A stretch of 47,626 nucleotides of DNA from NCBI GenBank assembly GCA_910583845.1, contig CAJUAB010000033.1, positions 1-47,626 of the forward strand, written 5' to 3'. Position numbers and translations under genes: made by a program. A model generated the notes under the pieces. It was not told where the DNA came from and did no database searches. It saw nothing but the letters and a program-made list of their open reading frames with translations. The first letter of the stretch is position 1. The number at the start of each line of letters is the position of its first letter. This document shows positions 15,935 through 25,725 of this stretch, piece after piece. The DNA comes from an uncultured Acetatifactor sp. Its GTDB lineage: Bacteria > Bacillota > Clostridia > Lachnospirales > Lachnospiraceae.

Positions 15935-16714
15935 CTAAAAATCCTCCAGATCCAGGTCTCCCGCATCGTCCGGCAGCAGGCACAATGTACCGCTTTGCTT
16001 TTTCCAGTCCTTTATTCTGCCGGTCCAGGAATCCGATTCCGGGGTCTGTGCTTCCAGAAACGCCGCCCCCTGTTCCGACATCACATGGTCTATAAAGTCC
16101 TGCGGAAGCGTCACATGATATTTCAGGACATATTTCCATGTATCCCTGTCCCAATAGTAATGTCCGTCCGTGTATAAATACGGTCCTGCCAGATTCTTTT
16201 CAGGCCTGAAGGGATGCTGATATATGCCCGGGCTCATTATATAGGGAGCGGTGGTCTTCAGATAAGCAATCACCCGGTCCGGGACCTGGTATCCCTCCTG
16301 CACATAATCGTAAATGCTTTCTCCCCCACAAAGTATTTCTTTAAAGGGAGATACGCATACCATTTTTTCCATTTCCGCCAAAAAGGCTCTGTCACTGATC
16401 TCCTGGTCCGTTCTGACTTCATGATATGGTACATGCGTCACCACAATGTCGCATGTACCGGGGCCCTTGAATTCCTTTAACGTTCTGCCGGACGGCTTCC
16501 ACTGTTTTGCCTCCTGAGATACGGCAGCATAATCGCCTGCCAGCTGGGGATTGATTATCTTTACTTCTCTTTCGAGAAAAGAATCGTCCATCATGCGGAT
16601 CTGAACGGTTCCTCCCTCCGTGAGGACCTCGCCTTCGTCCAGACGGATATGCAGGTTCAGGACTTCTCCCTCGTGGTCCTCGTAGGGGGAGCCGGTGACG
16701 GATAGGATTTCCAT
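15935..16714 (-). CDS. Conserved hypothetical protein (259 aa)
   Basis: Not recognised. The start (MEILSVTGSPYEDHEGE, VLNLHIRLDEGEVL) looks beta-rich. The middle has CDIVVTHVPYHEVR and GESIYDYVQEGYQVPDRVIAYL. The end is rich in aromatic and acidic residues (YLYTDGHYYWDRDTWKYVLK, ending DLDLEDF). No membrane segment or signal peptide is seen. AGGAGG lies 6 bases before the ATG at 16714, which was preferred to an in-frame ATG five codons upstream. It is 101 bases upstream of the small CxxC gene and 30 bases downstream of the PLD helicase gene, all on the same strand, so its operon membership could be with either side. Confidence 0.6.
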   Translation of the reverse strand: MEILSVTGSPYEDHEGEVLNLHIRLDEGEVLTEGGTVQIRMMDDSFLEREVKIINPQLAGDYAAVSQEAKQWKPSGRTLKEFKGPGTCDIVVTHVPYHEVRTDQEISDRAFLAEMEKMVCVSPFKEILCGGESIYDYVQEGYQVPDRVIAYLKTTAPYIMSPGIYQHPFRPEKNLAGPYLYTDGHYYWDRDTWKYVLKYHVTLPQDFIDHVMSEQGAAFLEAQTPESDSWTGRIKDWKKQSGTLCLLPDDAGDLDLEDF

Positions 16715-16744
16715 AAAATACCTCCTCACTGAGCAAAATGGGAT

Positions 16745-19252
16745 CTATTGATCTGTGTATCTTCTGCGATAGTATTCCATTGTCCTGTATTCCAGAATAT
16801 CTTTCATATGCTGCCGCAACGCCTCATTGCGGATACAATCCCGCAAATCCTCCCGCAGAGCCAGGGCAAATCCCTCCTTGTCCACAAAAAAACCTTTGCC
16901 GGAGGCTTTCAGGAAGTGGATGGGCATGGACCTGGCCTTGCTTAAGTGCTGGCGGTCGGTCATGTTTTTGTACGTCTCATAAGTAATATGGGGAGCAAAA
17001 TCTTTCCAGTTTGTGCCTGTGCTGAAAAACTCTTTCCAGCTGGTCAGGACTTCCTGATCTGTCACTGCCAGCTTTATGTCGCCATGGTTATAAAAACTGT
17101 AGAGAATGGGCATCTTGTAAACTTTCTGCATGTCTGTCGTCTCCAGCAGAGAGACAAACTCCCGGCCGATTCCGGCATATAACCGTTCTTCTTCCGGCGA
17201 CAACTCCTGTAATTCATGCAGAAAATCCAGATACCTGCGAAATGGATTTTCTTTGGCATGGGTTATACAGTACTGGTAAATCTCGTCTTCCATATAAGTG
17301 AAAAATTCCATGCGGGTAGGAACTTTCCCTTCCAGCAGCTCCTTTACCTGATCGTATTGCTGTCGGATACGCTGCTTCACAGTATAGGATTTCCTGTCCA
17401 GTTCCTGAAACAGGTCAATCAGACGCAGATCAAAATCTACAATACAGTCATCAGGATATTCGGTCCCGTTGCCGCCGTCATCTTCCGTCGAAACAGGATT
17501 CCCCCCACCCAACAAAGTCATTACCCGGCCGGCTTTCTCGTAATTGCCGATAAAGTCCAGCACATTCAAGTATTCCTTCCCCTTGCAGATTCGTAGTCCA
17601 CGGCCTAACTGTTGGAGAAACACGGTGGGAGATTCCGTTGGCCGCAAAAACATCACCATATCCAAAGATGCGATATCCACGCCTTCATTAAACATATCCA
17701 CGGAAAAGATAACTCGTATCTCCTGATTCTGCAATTTTTGAATCGCTTTGTCTCTGTCCTCGGAAAATTCCCCCTCCGCATTACTGTACACCGCCGCAGA
17801 TGGAATTCCCCTCCGGCAAAACTCCTTTGCCATTTCTTCCGCATGCTGTCTGGAACAGCAAAAGCCCAAAGCACGTCGGGAATGATATTTTTTGTAATGC
17901 CTGTAGATCAAGTCAAATCGCCGGACATTCTTTTTGTATATGTCCGTCAATTGCGTCTGGTCGTAACGTCCCTTTACAAGACGAAGACCGGAGTAATCCG
18001 TCTCATCATAGATACCATAGTAGCGGAATGGCACCAACATCCCTTTGTTGATTGCGTCTTTAAGAGAAATCTCATAGGGCACATTATAATCACAGATTTC
18101 ATAAATATTTTTGCCGTCCAGCCGTTCAGGTGTTGCCGTCAGTCCCAGCAGGAATTTGGGGGTGAAATACTCCGCTATTCTTCGGTATTGGTCGTTGACG
18201 GCATGATGAAACTCGTCAATGACAATATAGTCAAAGTACTCTCTGGGAAACCATTCTTCTCTCAGGTATTGCGGTCTGCCCAATGTTGCCACTGAGGCGA
18301 ATATAACCGATTTATCTTTATCCTTATGCTTTCCGTCAAAAAAACCGAAATCCAAAGAGTGCCGCACATTCTGAAAGGAAGTCGCCGCCTGCTTTAAGAT
18401 TTCCTCCCGGTGAGCGACAAACAGAATCCTTTGATATTTTGCTGAATCAAATGCTGCAAGATAGGTTTTTCCAATGCCTGTTGCCGCTTGAACCAATGCC
18501 TTGGCAGCCCCCTCCGCTCTGCTGTCCTCCAGCGCATACAACGCTTCAATCTGTGCGCCTCTGGGCTGGAAAAGGGATTCGATCCTGCCTTCTGCCTCCT
18601 CATCATGACTGTCATATCTGCTCAAATCCCTGTATACCGCAGGTTTGTGCCAGTTTTTGGAATATCTGTGTAATTCACCGTCATCTATGATAATGGAATG
18701 ATTGAAAAAAAGGTCTTCAAAGGTATCATAAAAAAGCCTGAAATTCTTTGGATCTGTCTCGCTGGTAAAGCGATAGTTCCACTCAATCCCCGACGTGAGC
18801 GCACTTCGGGAAACATTGGATGAGCCTATATAAATCTCACTCCTGTTCTTGCCGTGAAATATATAGGACTTTGGATGGAAAGAACGTTGCTTATCATTGT
18901 AAAACCGCAAATCCACCCGATTCCCCAATTCCTTCTTAATCAGGAAAAGAGCGGAGGGTTGGGTAATTCCAAGATAGTTCCCTGTCAGAATCCTTATAGA
19001 CGCGCCCCGGTCCAAAGCAGCTTTGAGATCTTTGAGAATCAGCCGGACTCCGGATTCCATAAGAAATGAAACTATGATATCTACCCGGTCCGCTTTTTTC
19101 AGACTTTCCTGGAGCTGATATATCAGATAGCGCTGTTGCTCCCTTCCCCCGGTCATAACATCCGTAAGTTCGATGTCCAGCCCGTTCACTTGTATACGAT
19201 CCATCTGACGGTCTGAAACCTTTATTTTTTCCGCAGTATTACGTTGAGCCAT
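16745..19252 (-). CDS. PLD-nuclease/DEAD-box helicase fusion (835 aa)
   Basis: Residues 40-200 are a phospholipase-D-like nuclease domain with FHPKSYIFHG (H126, K128) and GSSNVSRSAL, the HxK...N layout of this superfamily. From about 230 a superfamily 2 helicase follows: ATGIGKT (257-263), DEFHH, LTATPER, FSVDMFNEGVDIASLDMVMF and QQLGRGLRICKGKEYLNVLD. The long C-terminal region (about 570-835) fits the DUF3427-type tail of such helicases. The ATG at 19252 follows GAGGTGA and overlaps the upstream methyltransferase gene by 31 bases, so the pair is translationally coupled. Members of this architecture occur in defence islands; here it is likely a DNA-processing nuclease-helicase, but the target is unknown. 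Confidence 0.85.
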   Translation of the reverse strand: MAQRNTAEKIKVSDRQMDRIQVNGLDIELTDVMTGGREQQRYLIYQLQESLKKADRVDIIVSFLMESGVRLILKDLKAALDRGASIRILTGNYLGITQPSALFLIKKELGNRVDLRFYNDKQRSFHPKSYIFHGKNRSEIYIGSSNVSRSALTSGIEWNYRFTSETDPKNFRLFYDTFEDLFFNHSIIIDDGELHRYSKNWHKPAVYRDLSRYDSHDEEAEGRIESLFQPRGAQIEALYALEDSRAEGAAKALVQAATGIGKTYLAAFDSAKYQRILFVAHREEILKQAATSFQNVRHSLDFGFFDGKHKDKDKSVIFASVATLGRPQYLREEWFPREYFDYIVIDEFHHAVNDQYRRIAEYFTPKFLLGLTATPERLDGKNIYEICDYNVPYEISLKDAINKGMLVPFRYYGIYDETDYSGLRLVKGRYDQTQLTDIYKKNVRRFDLIYRHYKKYHSRRALGFCCSRQHAEEMAKEFCRRGIPSAAVYSNAEGEFSEDRDKAIQKLQNQEIRVIFSVDMFNEGVDIASLDMVMFLRPTESPTVFLQQLGRGLRICKGKEYLNVLDFIGNYEKAGRVMTLLGGGNPVSTEDDGGNGTEYPDDCIVDFDLRLIDLFQELDRKSYTVKQRIRQQYDQVKELLEGKVPTRMEFFTYMEDEIYQYCITHAKENPFRRYLDFLHELQELSPEEERLYAGIGREFVSLLETTDMQKVYKMPILYSFYNHGDIKLAVTDQEVLTSWKEFFSTGTNWKDFAPHITYETYKNMTDRQHLSKARSMPIHFLKASGKGFFVDKEGFALALREDLRDCIRNEALRQHMKDILEYRTMEYYRRRYTDQ

Positions 19253-19830
19253 TTTTCTTCACCTCGTCCAGGCCGTACATCTGACGTTATCCATTGTTCC
19301 TCTGTTTCAAGTGACGAAATGTTTTGCATCACTGCCGCAAAAGAGATTTCTGTCATGTCTGTAAAATACCGTCCATTCCTCTCCCCGGAAAAATTGCCGT
19401 ATTTGAAAGATGTGTAGATTATACCCTGCGGTTTTAAGGCTTTTGCCATTTTCTCCAGCACAGGAATCAATTCCTCCAAGGGCAAGTGCAGAATGGAGGA
19501 ACAGGCCCATATGCCATCGTATTGCTCTGTTTCATCCAGTTCGTGGAAGAGCATATGCTTTACGGGAATGCCCGTATATTGCCTGGCCAGTTTACATAGT
19601 TCCTCCGAGCCGTCCGCCGCCGTCACCTGATAGCCCTGACTCAGAAAATATTTTGTGTCGCGTCCGAAGCCGCAGCCAAAATCCAGGATGGAACCGCCTT
19701 GAGGAAGACAGGTTGTGAAACGAGTCTGGATAGCAGAAAAATCTACGGAGGCAGTGGCGGCGGCGAAGGATTGTGCGTTTTCGTTATAATATTTTAATGT
19801 ACATATGCTTTTTTTCTTCATTTCATACAT
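19222..19830 (-). CDS. Class I SAM-dependent methyltransferase (202 aa)
   Basis: Motif I is LDFGCGFGRD (about residues 49-58), followed by the acidic VTAADGSEEL loop and the WACSSILHLP motif IV-like segment. The size and motifs resemble small-molecule or tellurite-resistance-like methyltransferases, not DNA methylases; no NPPY/DPPY motif is present. Its last 31 bases overlap the helicase start, which argues for a linked role. An in-frame ATG at 19821 is an alternative start; neither has a clear ribosome binding site. The substrate is unknown. Confidence 0.8.
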   Translation of the reverse strand: MYEMKKKSICTLKYYNENAQSFAAATASVDFSAIQTRFTTCLPQGGSILDFGCGFGRDTKYFLSQGYQVTAADGSEELCKLARQYTGIPVKHMLFHELDETEQYDGIWACSSILHLPLEELIPVLEKMAKALKPQGIIYTSFKYGNFSGERNGRYFTDMTEISFAAVMQNISSLETEEQWITSDVRPGRGEEKWLNVILRKK

Positions 19831-20091
19831 ATTTTTCTGTCGCTTAATTTCAAAAACGTATTCATTTTTGTATTATTCAAAATAGGCTTAAATTGTCTTT
19901 TGGAGAAGCATTCCACAGCCTCCTGCCAAATACCTACTTCGCTTACATGTTGTTAATGCTCCTAAAAAACTCTGTCTCCAGAAATTTCATATAATATAGC
20001 TTTCAGCATGTCACTACTCTGTTTAGTATAAACTCCTCAACATTTCGAGCAACTTTATCGCTACTGCTCAAAATTCACATATAAAATATTA

Positions 20092-22203
20092 CTACAAATT
20101 TCTATTGGAAACAATAGACTTATCCTGTTTTTCAATATTGAAAACAGCATTCAACGTTTTCCTCACCCCTTCCGACTCCCCTTCATAAATCACCTTCAAA
20201 TTCTTTATAGCTCTCGTGACCGCAACATAGAAAAGATTCCTTGCTTTTTCATAGTTTCCCGTTAGCGTTCCTTTTCCCAGCGTATCATAATCCTCCAGAA
20301 ATCTTTTTATGAATACTCTATCCCCTGCGCTATTACCAAACCCATCCTCCACTACAATCAACACATTTTCAAACTCCAACCCCTTTGTTCCGTGATAAGT
20401 ATGATATACAACTTCTCCATGATTCTTTCGCCCAATATAGTCATACCACTTTTCATACTCTTTTACATCAATTGCCAACAATTGCGTAACCCTACTTAAA
20501 TCTGACTCCTCTATATTCTGCTCTTCTTCATCAGCCTGTGAACGGTTTGAGTCCAGTGCCTGCACAAGATAGGCAATTATATATGAATAAGCGACTTTTT
20601 CAATATCTAATACCGCCTCTATTATCATCTTGACATCTATATCTCCCTTGTCATAGCACTCGCACATCTTCTTTACTATCTCATCTAGTGTATTCCCCTT
20701 TATTTTTCTTAATTGATGTTTAATACCTTTCAAAGTTTGGATATTCAAATCATTGTACTTTATTATATCTCCATACAGTATTTCTTCAACAGGAGTCTCT
20801 TCTTCTTGAACATCCATATACAGTTTGAGTATGCGATATAAAAAGGCAGCCGCCCTTCCTAATTTTTCCAGATCGTTCGACAAAAGTTCTGTATTTAACT
20901 GCTTATAATTCGAACCAGAATACGCTTTAGCCCCTTTAAAAATATTATATATACTTGATATACCCGTCCTTTTCGCAACCTCTTCATTTTTTAGCATAAA
21001 GCAATGTATTTGGGGGTCCTTTTCATTTTTCCACTCATTTCTACACCTTTCAATTACAGCATCAACATTGTCTTCAAAGCAAAATTCTACTTTTCCCCCT
21101 TTGCAGTCTGCAAAAATGGACTCTTGTAGTAGTCCGTCAAGCCTGATTCTATTAGCCACATTAATAATTTCCGCATAAGATCGACGATTGAACGTTTTGT
21201 TTATCTCCTTCAAATTAGAATGCTTCTCTAAAATGCGTCCCCCAACTCCATACTCGTAAATGCTTTGTATCGGGTCCCCATAGTATCCTATAAAAGCTGT
21301 ATGCCCGATCTCTTTTCCCCGCTTTTCCAGTGCTGCCATAATCTCAACTACATCTTCCGCGGTATCTTGATATTCGTCAATAAAAATATAAGGGTATTTA
21401 TCAATGATGATCTGTTGGAGTGTTGGATATTGGGTCACTAACTTCCTACTATACTCAAGTAATGTATCATGACTTATTCTCATCTTGTACAGTCGATCTT
21501 GATTATATCTGGCATTATATTCAACTCTCTTATACCCTTGTTCCTTTAACCCCATTTTAGTCAGACATTCCCTGTTCTGCCTTATTGCGTATATTTTTAA
21601 AACTATTTTTTTAAAAATTTCTGCACTGTTAAGCAATTGATCATATTCTGGTACAAACTGTTTATAGAAATTTTTAAACGATTTCGCATTTAGACCGTAT
21701 CCTCGGTAAAAATCATCCTTATGCTCCCATACGGCTTCTTCAAACTTCTGTCTTTCTTCTTTCGACAATTCACAGTAAATCTTAAAAGCCTTCCCATCCT
21801 TTGCGCTCTTTTCTATCAGAAAAGCCTCATCTTTTTGAATTTCTGATTCAATTTTTTCTTTGTGTATAGGCAATAGCTGCTCCTGATAAGGCGCTATCAC
21901 CTGCCATAACCGTTCATGAATAGTTGATACCGTAACAAGCTTAGAGTTCCCCAGCTTCTCCTTTATGTGCTTAGCTGCAACATTCGTATAAGTTATACAC
22001 ATAATCTGCTGGTTATTTTCTTCCAGCCTTTTCCCACATTTTTGCATCACATGATTAAGGGACTGTATTAATGCATATGTTTTTCCTGCTCCTGCTCCTG
22101 CATTAAATACTAAGCTTTGCTTCTGATCAATATATGAAAAAAGCTGCTCCGTAATCCCATCTTCCTGTTGCTTTTTGGCCGGATCTAAATTGTCTAGTCC
22201 CAT
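20092..22203 (-). CDS. UvrD-like superfamily 1 helicase, partner of OLD nuclease (703 aa)
   Basis: Walker A NAGAGAGKT (about residue 35), motif Ia ITYTNVAAKHIKEKL, Walker B IFIDEYQDTAEDVV, GDPIQSIYEYG, motif V HGTKGLEFENVLIV and motif VI RNLFYVAVTRAIKNLKV are all present. The motor is therefore complete. The ATG at 22203 sits 6 bases after AGGAGA; the ATG two codons upstream is too close to it. The gene follows the OLD-family nuclease gene by about 10 bases. An OLD nuclease with a UvrD helicase is the layout of the Gabija (GajA/GajB) anti-phage system, but both proteins here are larger than the usual ones (about 580 and 490 residues), so this may be a related class 2 OLD system. Confidence 0.8.
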   Translation of the reverse strand: MGLDNLDPAKKQQEDGITEQLFSYIDQKQSLVFNAGAGAGKTYALIQSLNHVMQKCGKRLEENNQQIMCITYTNVAAKHIKEKLGNSKLVTVSTIHERLWQVIAPYQEQLLPIHKEKIESEIQKDEAFLIEKSAKDGKAFKIYCELSKEERQKFEEAVWEHKDDFYRGYGLNAKSFKNFYKQFVPEYDQLLNSAEIFKKIVLKIYAIRQNRECLTKMGLKEQGYKRVEYNARYNQDRLYKMRISHDTLLEYSRKLVTQYPTLQQIIIDKYPYIFIDEYQDTAEDVVEIMAALEKRGKEIGHTAFIGYYGDPIQSIYEYGVGGRILEKHSNLKEINKTFNRRSYAEIINVANRIRLDGLLQESIFADCKGGKVEFCFEDNVDAVIERCRNEWKNEKDPQIHCFMLKNEEVAKRTGISSIYNIFKGAKAYSGSNYKQLNTELLSNDLEKLGRAAAFLYRILKLYMDVQEEETPVEEILYGDIIKYNDLNIQTLKGIKHQLRKIKGNTLDEIVKKMCECYDKGDIDVKMIIEAVLDIEKVAYSYIIAYLVQALDSNRSQADEEEQNIEESDLSRVTQLLAIDVKEYEKWYDYIGRKNHGEVVYHTYHGTKGLEFENVLIVVEDGFGNSAGDRVFIKRFLEDYDTLGKGTLTGNYEKARNLFYVAVTRAIKNLKVIYEGESEGVRKTLNAVFNIEKQDKSIVSNRNL

Positions 22204-22213
22204 ACACATTCTC

Positions 22214-24397
22214 CTATTCTAATCTTTCACGCAACCACTTTAATCCTTGATCAATATACTCCGGTAATCTCAGTTGCTTACCTGATGACTCAGTTACTAA
22301 TGCATATAATAGCCTGCTTGCAAATTCGCCTTTGGCATCTGATAATTTCGCCTGCCATTCATAGGATCTTTCTTTATTCTGTTCATAGTCTGTACTTCCA
22401 TTCTTCTCTACTATCTGTTGATAAGTTCTCTTTTTAATACTTTTTAAAATTGCATTTAATATTTCATTATCCGAATTTGTAAGAATAAATGCCTCTTCAA
22501 AACTCGTTGGATAATATTTTCCGATTTTCCACTGATATGCAACATATATGTTATCTTTCACAATAAATGGCCCAATATTTTTCAATTCTTTAGAGTTACC
22601 ATTAAAGTGCTTTATTGTTGCATTTGTTGTCGTATTACCGTCCAAGCATTCAATTTGAGGATATTTATCCAAAAGTTTCTCATCACTATTTGTAGATTTG
22701 TCATCATCATTGCTCTTTCGGTCTATGTCCAGATCTGTTATGATTAATGCCGGGATTTTTAATTTTGCCAATAGTTTTTCATATAAAAAAGCATGTGCGC
22801 CATTTATACCAAATACAGATATATATCTTTTACTCAATTTAGTATCCTGTTCAAGATAAAACGGCAAAATTGTTTCTTCTGCAAAACCTTCAACCAAAAT
22901 CACCGCATCTGCAAAAAACAATTCCGACACTTTATATTTTATATGCTTTTTCAAAAATTTAAAATCCTTATCCTTATCCTCTGTATCTGGCATGACAGAA
23001 GTATTGCCTAGATTCTGAATACAAGCCTGTCCATTTTCTTCATACACATAGCAAATATCATCAAGTGAATTGCCCATATGTATTTTGCTGTTTAGAACAT
23101 GCGATGAATGTGTCGTAATAAATAACTGACTGTTCAGTTTTTTCTCTCTGTCATCAATCAGGGCTTGTATCGCATCATTAATATTTTTTATAAACAGTTC
23201 CTGCATTTGAGGATGCATAAAAGATTCTGGCTCTTCAATCGCAATTAAATTGATTTTGCTATTGTGTTTTTCATCGGGATAATGTTCCATATAGTCTATC
23301 AATTCAGCTACTATTTTTACCAAGTGTGTATATCCCAAGCCAAATTGCCCTTCCGGAATATTCATCCCTTTTTCCACATATGCATAGTTCAGCAGACCTC
23401 TAACCAACTTTTCTTCTGTAATGTTAGAACTCAGATCCACTTCCATTATATCAGAGGTAACTATTTTACTAATAGCATTATTAATTCCATCTGCATGATG
23501 CTTTTTTATATTTTCGGTTAAATTATCATTTATATCATCTATACTTTCGTCCAATGCTTTCTTTTTATCTGCCAAAATCTTTTCATACCTATAAGATATG
23601 ATTTTATTAAATGCTTCTGACAGTTCTTCATCCTTTTTTACATTGTTTGCCTGTATAAATTTTATATCCATTACATTGGAAATCCTGAATTTTTCACCCA
23701 CTGCCTCAATCTGGTGCTCCGCCTTCCCTTCTTCCTTATGTATGCGATAGTATTTTATCTGAAAACGAACTGTCTCCAGTTCTCTCATCAATATATGAAA
23801 TATGCTTCTGGAATCACATTTCTTGTCTTTATATTTCGTTGCATTTTTTTGCTTCACATTTATTTTCTCAAGAGCTGCTCTTATTGCCCCATAGAACTCA
23901 CTTTGCTCTACCACTTCGTATCGCAATATAATATCAAGTTTTCCTTCATCAATATCTTTGAGAAGCATAAAAGGGATCAAATTGGTTAATAAATCATCGC
24001 TGTCCTTTTCAAATGCAATTGTCACGATAAATTCCATGAACGGAGGCTTAAATGTCGGTTCCGTTCCCATATTTTGAGTATCTTCATAAATCTTCTGATA
24101 CTCATCAAAACATTCCTTCAAGTAATGAAAGTTGAAATCATTTATCTGAATTCCTCCAGTTTCAGTATTTTTTATTAATTTTAATAGCGCATAAATAATA
24201 GAGGTTTTGCCCGCATTATTCTTTCCAACAATTAAAGTTGTTGCTGATGCCACATCTATTTGTAAATCTTCTTTGTCTTCACTGGTTTCTGATGTAGGCT
24301 TTTTCCCCCGTATTCCATCAGAATTTACAAACATAATGATGTTATCTTCTTCCCGATATTTCCTGAAGTTCTTCATTTGAAAGCTTTTTAAATACAT
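22214..24397 (-). CDS. OLD-family ATPase-TOPRIM nuclease, Gabija-like (727 aa)
   Basis: N-terminal ABC-type ATPase: Walker A GKNNAGKT (58-65), a signature-like GQFGLGYTHLVKI (350-362), Walker B IAIEEPESFMHP (386-396) and the LFITTHSSHVL switch. C-terminal TOPRIM: ILVEGFAEE (E503), INGAHAF (531-537) and ITDLDIDR (D555, D557). This order is that of OLD (overcoming lysogenization defect) nucleases, including GajA. The ATG at 24397 follows AAGGAGACGGAG. The sequence is strongly AT-rich compared with both flanks, which points to separate acquisition of the two-gene unit. The paired UvrD helicase gene follows directly. Confidence 0.85.
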   Translation of the reverse strand: MYLKSFQMKNFRKYREEDNIIMFVNSDGIRGKKPTSETSEDKEDLQIDVASATTLIVGKNNAGKTSIIYALLKLIKNTETGGIQINDFNFHYLKECFDEYQKIYEDTQNMGTEPTFKPPFMEFIVTIAFEKDSDDLLTNLIPFMLLKDIDEGKLDIILRYEVVEQSEFYGAIRAALEKINVKQKNATKYKDKKCDSRSIFHILMRELETVRFQIKYYRIHKEEGKAEHQIEAVGEKFRISNVMDIKFIQANNVKKDEELSEAFNKIISYRYEKILADKKKALDESIDDINDNLTENIKKHHADGINNAISKIVTSDIMEVDLSSNITEEKLVRGLLNYAYVEKGMNIPEGQFGLGYTHLVKIVAELIDYMEHYPDEKHNSKINLIAIEEPESFMHPQMQELFIKNINDAIQALIDDREKKLNSQLFITTHSSHVLNSKIHMGNSLDDICYVYEENGQACIQNLGNTSVMPDTEDKDKDFKFLKKHIKYKVSELFFADAVILVEGFAEETILPFYLEQDTKLSKRYISVFGINGAHAFLYEKLLAKLKIPALIITDLDIDRKSNDDDKSTNSDEKLLDKYPQIECLDGNTTTNATIKHFNGNSKELKNIGPFIVKDNIYVAYQWKIGKYYPTSFEEAFILTNSDNEILNAILKSIKKRTYQQIVEKNGSTDYEQNKERSYEWQAKLSDAKGEFASRLLYALVTESSGKQLRLPEYIDQGLKWLRERLE

Positions 24398-24923
24398 ATC
24401 TCCGTCTCCTTATGCGTATATGCCCAAATCACTACTAATATAAATTTTAATTTTCATGCCAACATACATTGCAATTATCTGTATAATTTTATCACTTTCG
24501 TGCTATATAATCAATGTCTGCATAGGATTTTACAATATATGATATCTAAAATACTACAGTTTGAACGATTTTCTATAGCGTGTTCGCAAAACATTTTGTT
24601 TTATTAATCTTTAACAAATTAGTATTGAGGCAATACAAAGAAAACCCAGATAAGTACAAATTGAAGTTTTCATAATACTGCGGATGTTGCTATCCAATAT
24701 GTAATCGGCCTCTTTCACGCGAATAAACTCATTTGCGATCACTTTTGCAAACCAGTATGACATACATTCCGGCGGTTTTGAACAAGCCATGGTACAGATT
24801 TCAGGCTTCCATATTATCGGTTGCTTTATAAGGTGGTTCTCCTATACCCTCCTTCCAAAGGGGCTTTCATGCTATTCGTAAAACATCGCTTTGCAAGATA
24901 TGCAATGGTACCAATACTCCCCC
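24398..24923. other. AT-rich gap upstream of the OLD nuclease gene
   Basis: 526 bases without a convincing gene. It holds a candidate promoter for the OLD/UvrD unit (24486-24514), a 15-base AAAACA-TTT-TGTTTT palindrome near 24590, and a 59-codon minus-strand open frame (24611-24790) without a ribosome binding site. The transition from AT-rich island to GC-richer flank occurs near 24.85-24.92 kb. Confidence 0.5.
24486..24514 (-). promoter_or_regulatory. Candidate promoter of the OLD/UvrD unit
   Basis: TTGATT (24514-24509) and TAAAAT (24491-24486) on the minus strand, 17 bases apart, about 90 bases before the ATG at 24397. In AT-rich DNA chance matches are common. Confidence 0.35.
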
Positions 24924-25472
24924 CTACATCCCCAAATACCTCCCCACCGGAATCCCCAAATACTTCATAATCCGCAGCTCATCCACCGCATCCGTCAAAG
25001 CGTTATGCATCTCGCAATACCCCTTTTCCCCAAACATCACCAGCATATCCTCCACTCTGTACCCGCTCTTCAACCGGCCTGTGGCGCAGCATTTCGCGTC
25101 CGCGGGAATTGCCGGGTTATATTGCCTGTAAGCCGCCATTTTCAGGATGTCGTGCCATTCAAATTCACGCAGCTCCGGGAGGCACCTGGCGTCAAAGGAC
25201 GCGTTGTACGCAAAAACATGTCTCACATGATGGGTTTTTAGAAACGAAAGCAGCGCCTGTATTGCCTCCGGCTTTTTACATTTCTCCGGCTTCTGTCCCC
25301 TGAGGGTCAGAGCATGAGAAAACATTCCCCCGACTTCCGCCGCCTCCTCGATCATCAGATACTTTTCGTCAGTCGCCTCAAAAACTCCATCCTGCGCAAT
25401 GACAACGCCGATGGACATCACTTCGTTGTGCCAGTTTGTCTCCGTGTCTATAACCGCAAATTTCTCCGCCAT
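24924..25472 (-). CDS. DEDDh-family 3'-5' exonuclease (182 aa)
   Basis: The four acidic residues of the DnaQ/DEDDh fold are visible: D8 and E10 in AVIDTETN, the D in AYNASFDARCLPEL (about residue 97), and HNALTDAVDEL (about 155-165) giving the H and last D. It is a stand-alone exonuclease, not part of DNA polymerase III by size. The ATG at 25472 follows GAGGAGGAG, and a promoter with TTGACT/TACAAT lies about 145 bases upstream. It is at the edge of the AT-rich island but has the base composition of the flanking chromosome. Confidence 0.85.
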   Translation of the reverse strand: MAEKFAVIDTETNWHNEVMSIGVVIAQDGVFEATDEKYLMIEEAAEVGGMFSHALTLRGQKPEKCKKPEAIQALLSFLKTHHVRHVFAYNASFDARCLPELREFEWHDILKMAAYRQYNPAIPADAKCCATGRLKSGYRVEDMLVMFGEKGYCEMHNALTDAVDELRIMKYLGIPVGRYLGM

Positions 25473-25618
25473 AAATCTCCTCCTCTGCCCGCGCCTTCCT
25501 GTTTATTCTCCGGCCGTGAATCCCGCCGGCTCCCCACAGGCTTCTGTCCGTCACACAGCCAATTCACTCTTGCAGCTACGGCTTTGTATATCATCTGAAA
25601 AATTACCATTGTATTCCT

Positions 25619-25647
25619 ATTGTAGCCCCATCAAATCATACAGTCAA
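25619..25647 (-). promoter_or_regulatory. Promoter of the DEDDh exonuclease gene
   Basis: TTGACT (25647-25642) and TACAAT (25624-25619) on the minus strand, 17-base spacer. Confidence 0.6.
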
Positions 25648-25680
25648 GAAACGACAGAATATGCATTGCATAAAATGCCC

Positions 25681-25709
25681 TTGCAAATTCATGTCGCATA
25701 CACTATAAT
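25681..25709 (+). promoter_or_regulatory. Promoter of the alpha/beta hydrolase gene
   Basis: TTGCAA (25681-25686) and TATAAT (25704-25709), 17-base spacer, 75 bases before the ATG. The inverted repeat at 25726-25754 lies just downstream of the expected transcription start. Confidence 0.6.
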
Positions 25710-25725
25710 ATGTCAGTCATAATAT

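Noticed and set aside
20092..24397. PARIS (AriA/AriB) as identity of the OLD/UvrD pair
   Set aside because: PARIS has separate ATPase and TOPRIM proteins. Here ATPase and TOPRIM are in one protein and the partner is a UvrD helicase.
24611..24790. 59-residue minus-strand frame in the gap upstream of the OLD gene
   Set aside because: No ribosome binding site and no recognisable domain; AT-rich DNA gives such frames by chance.
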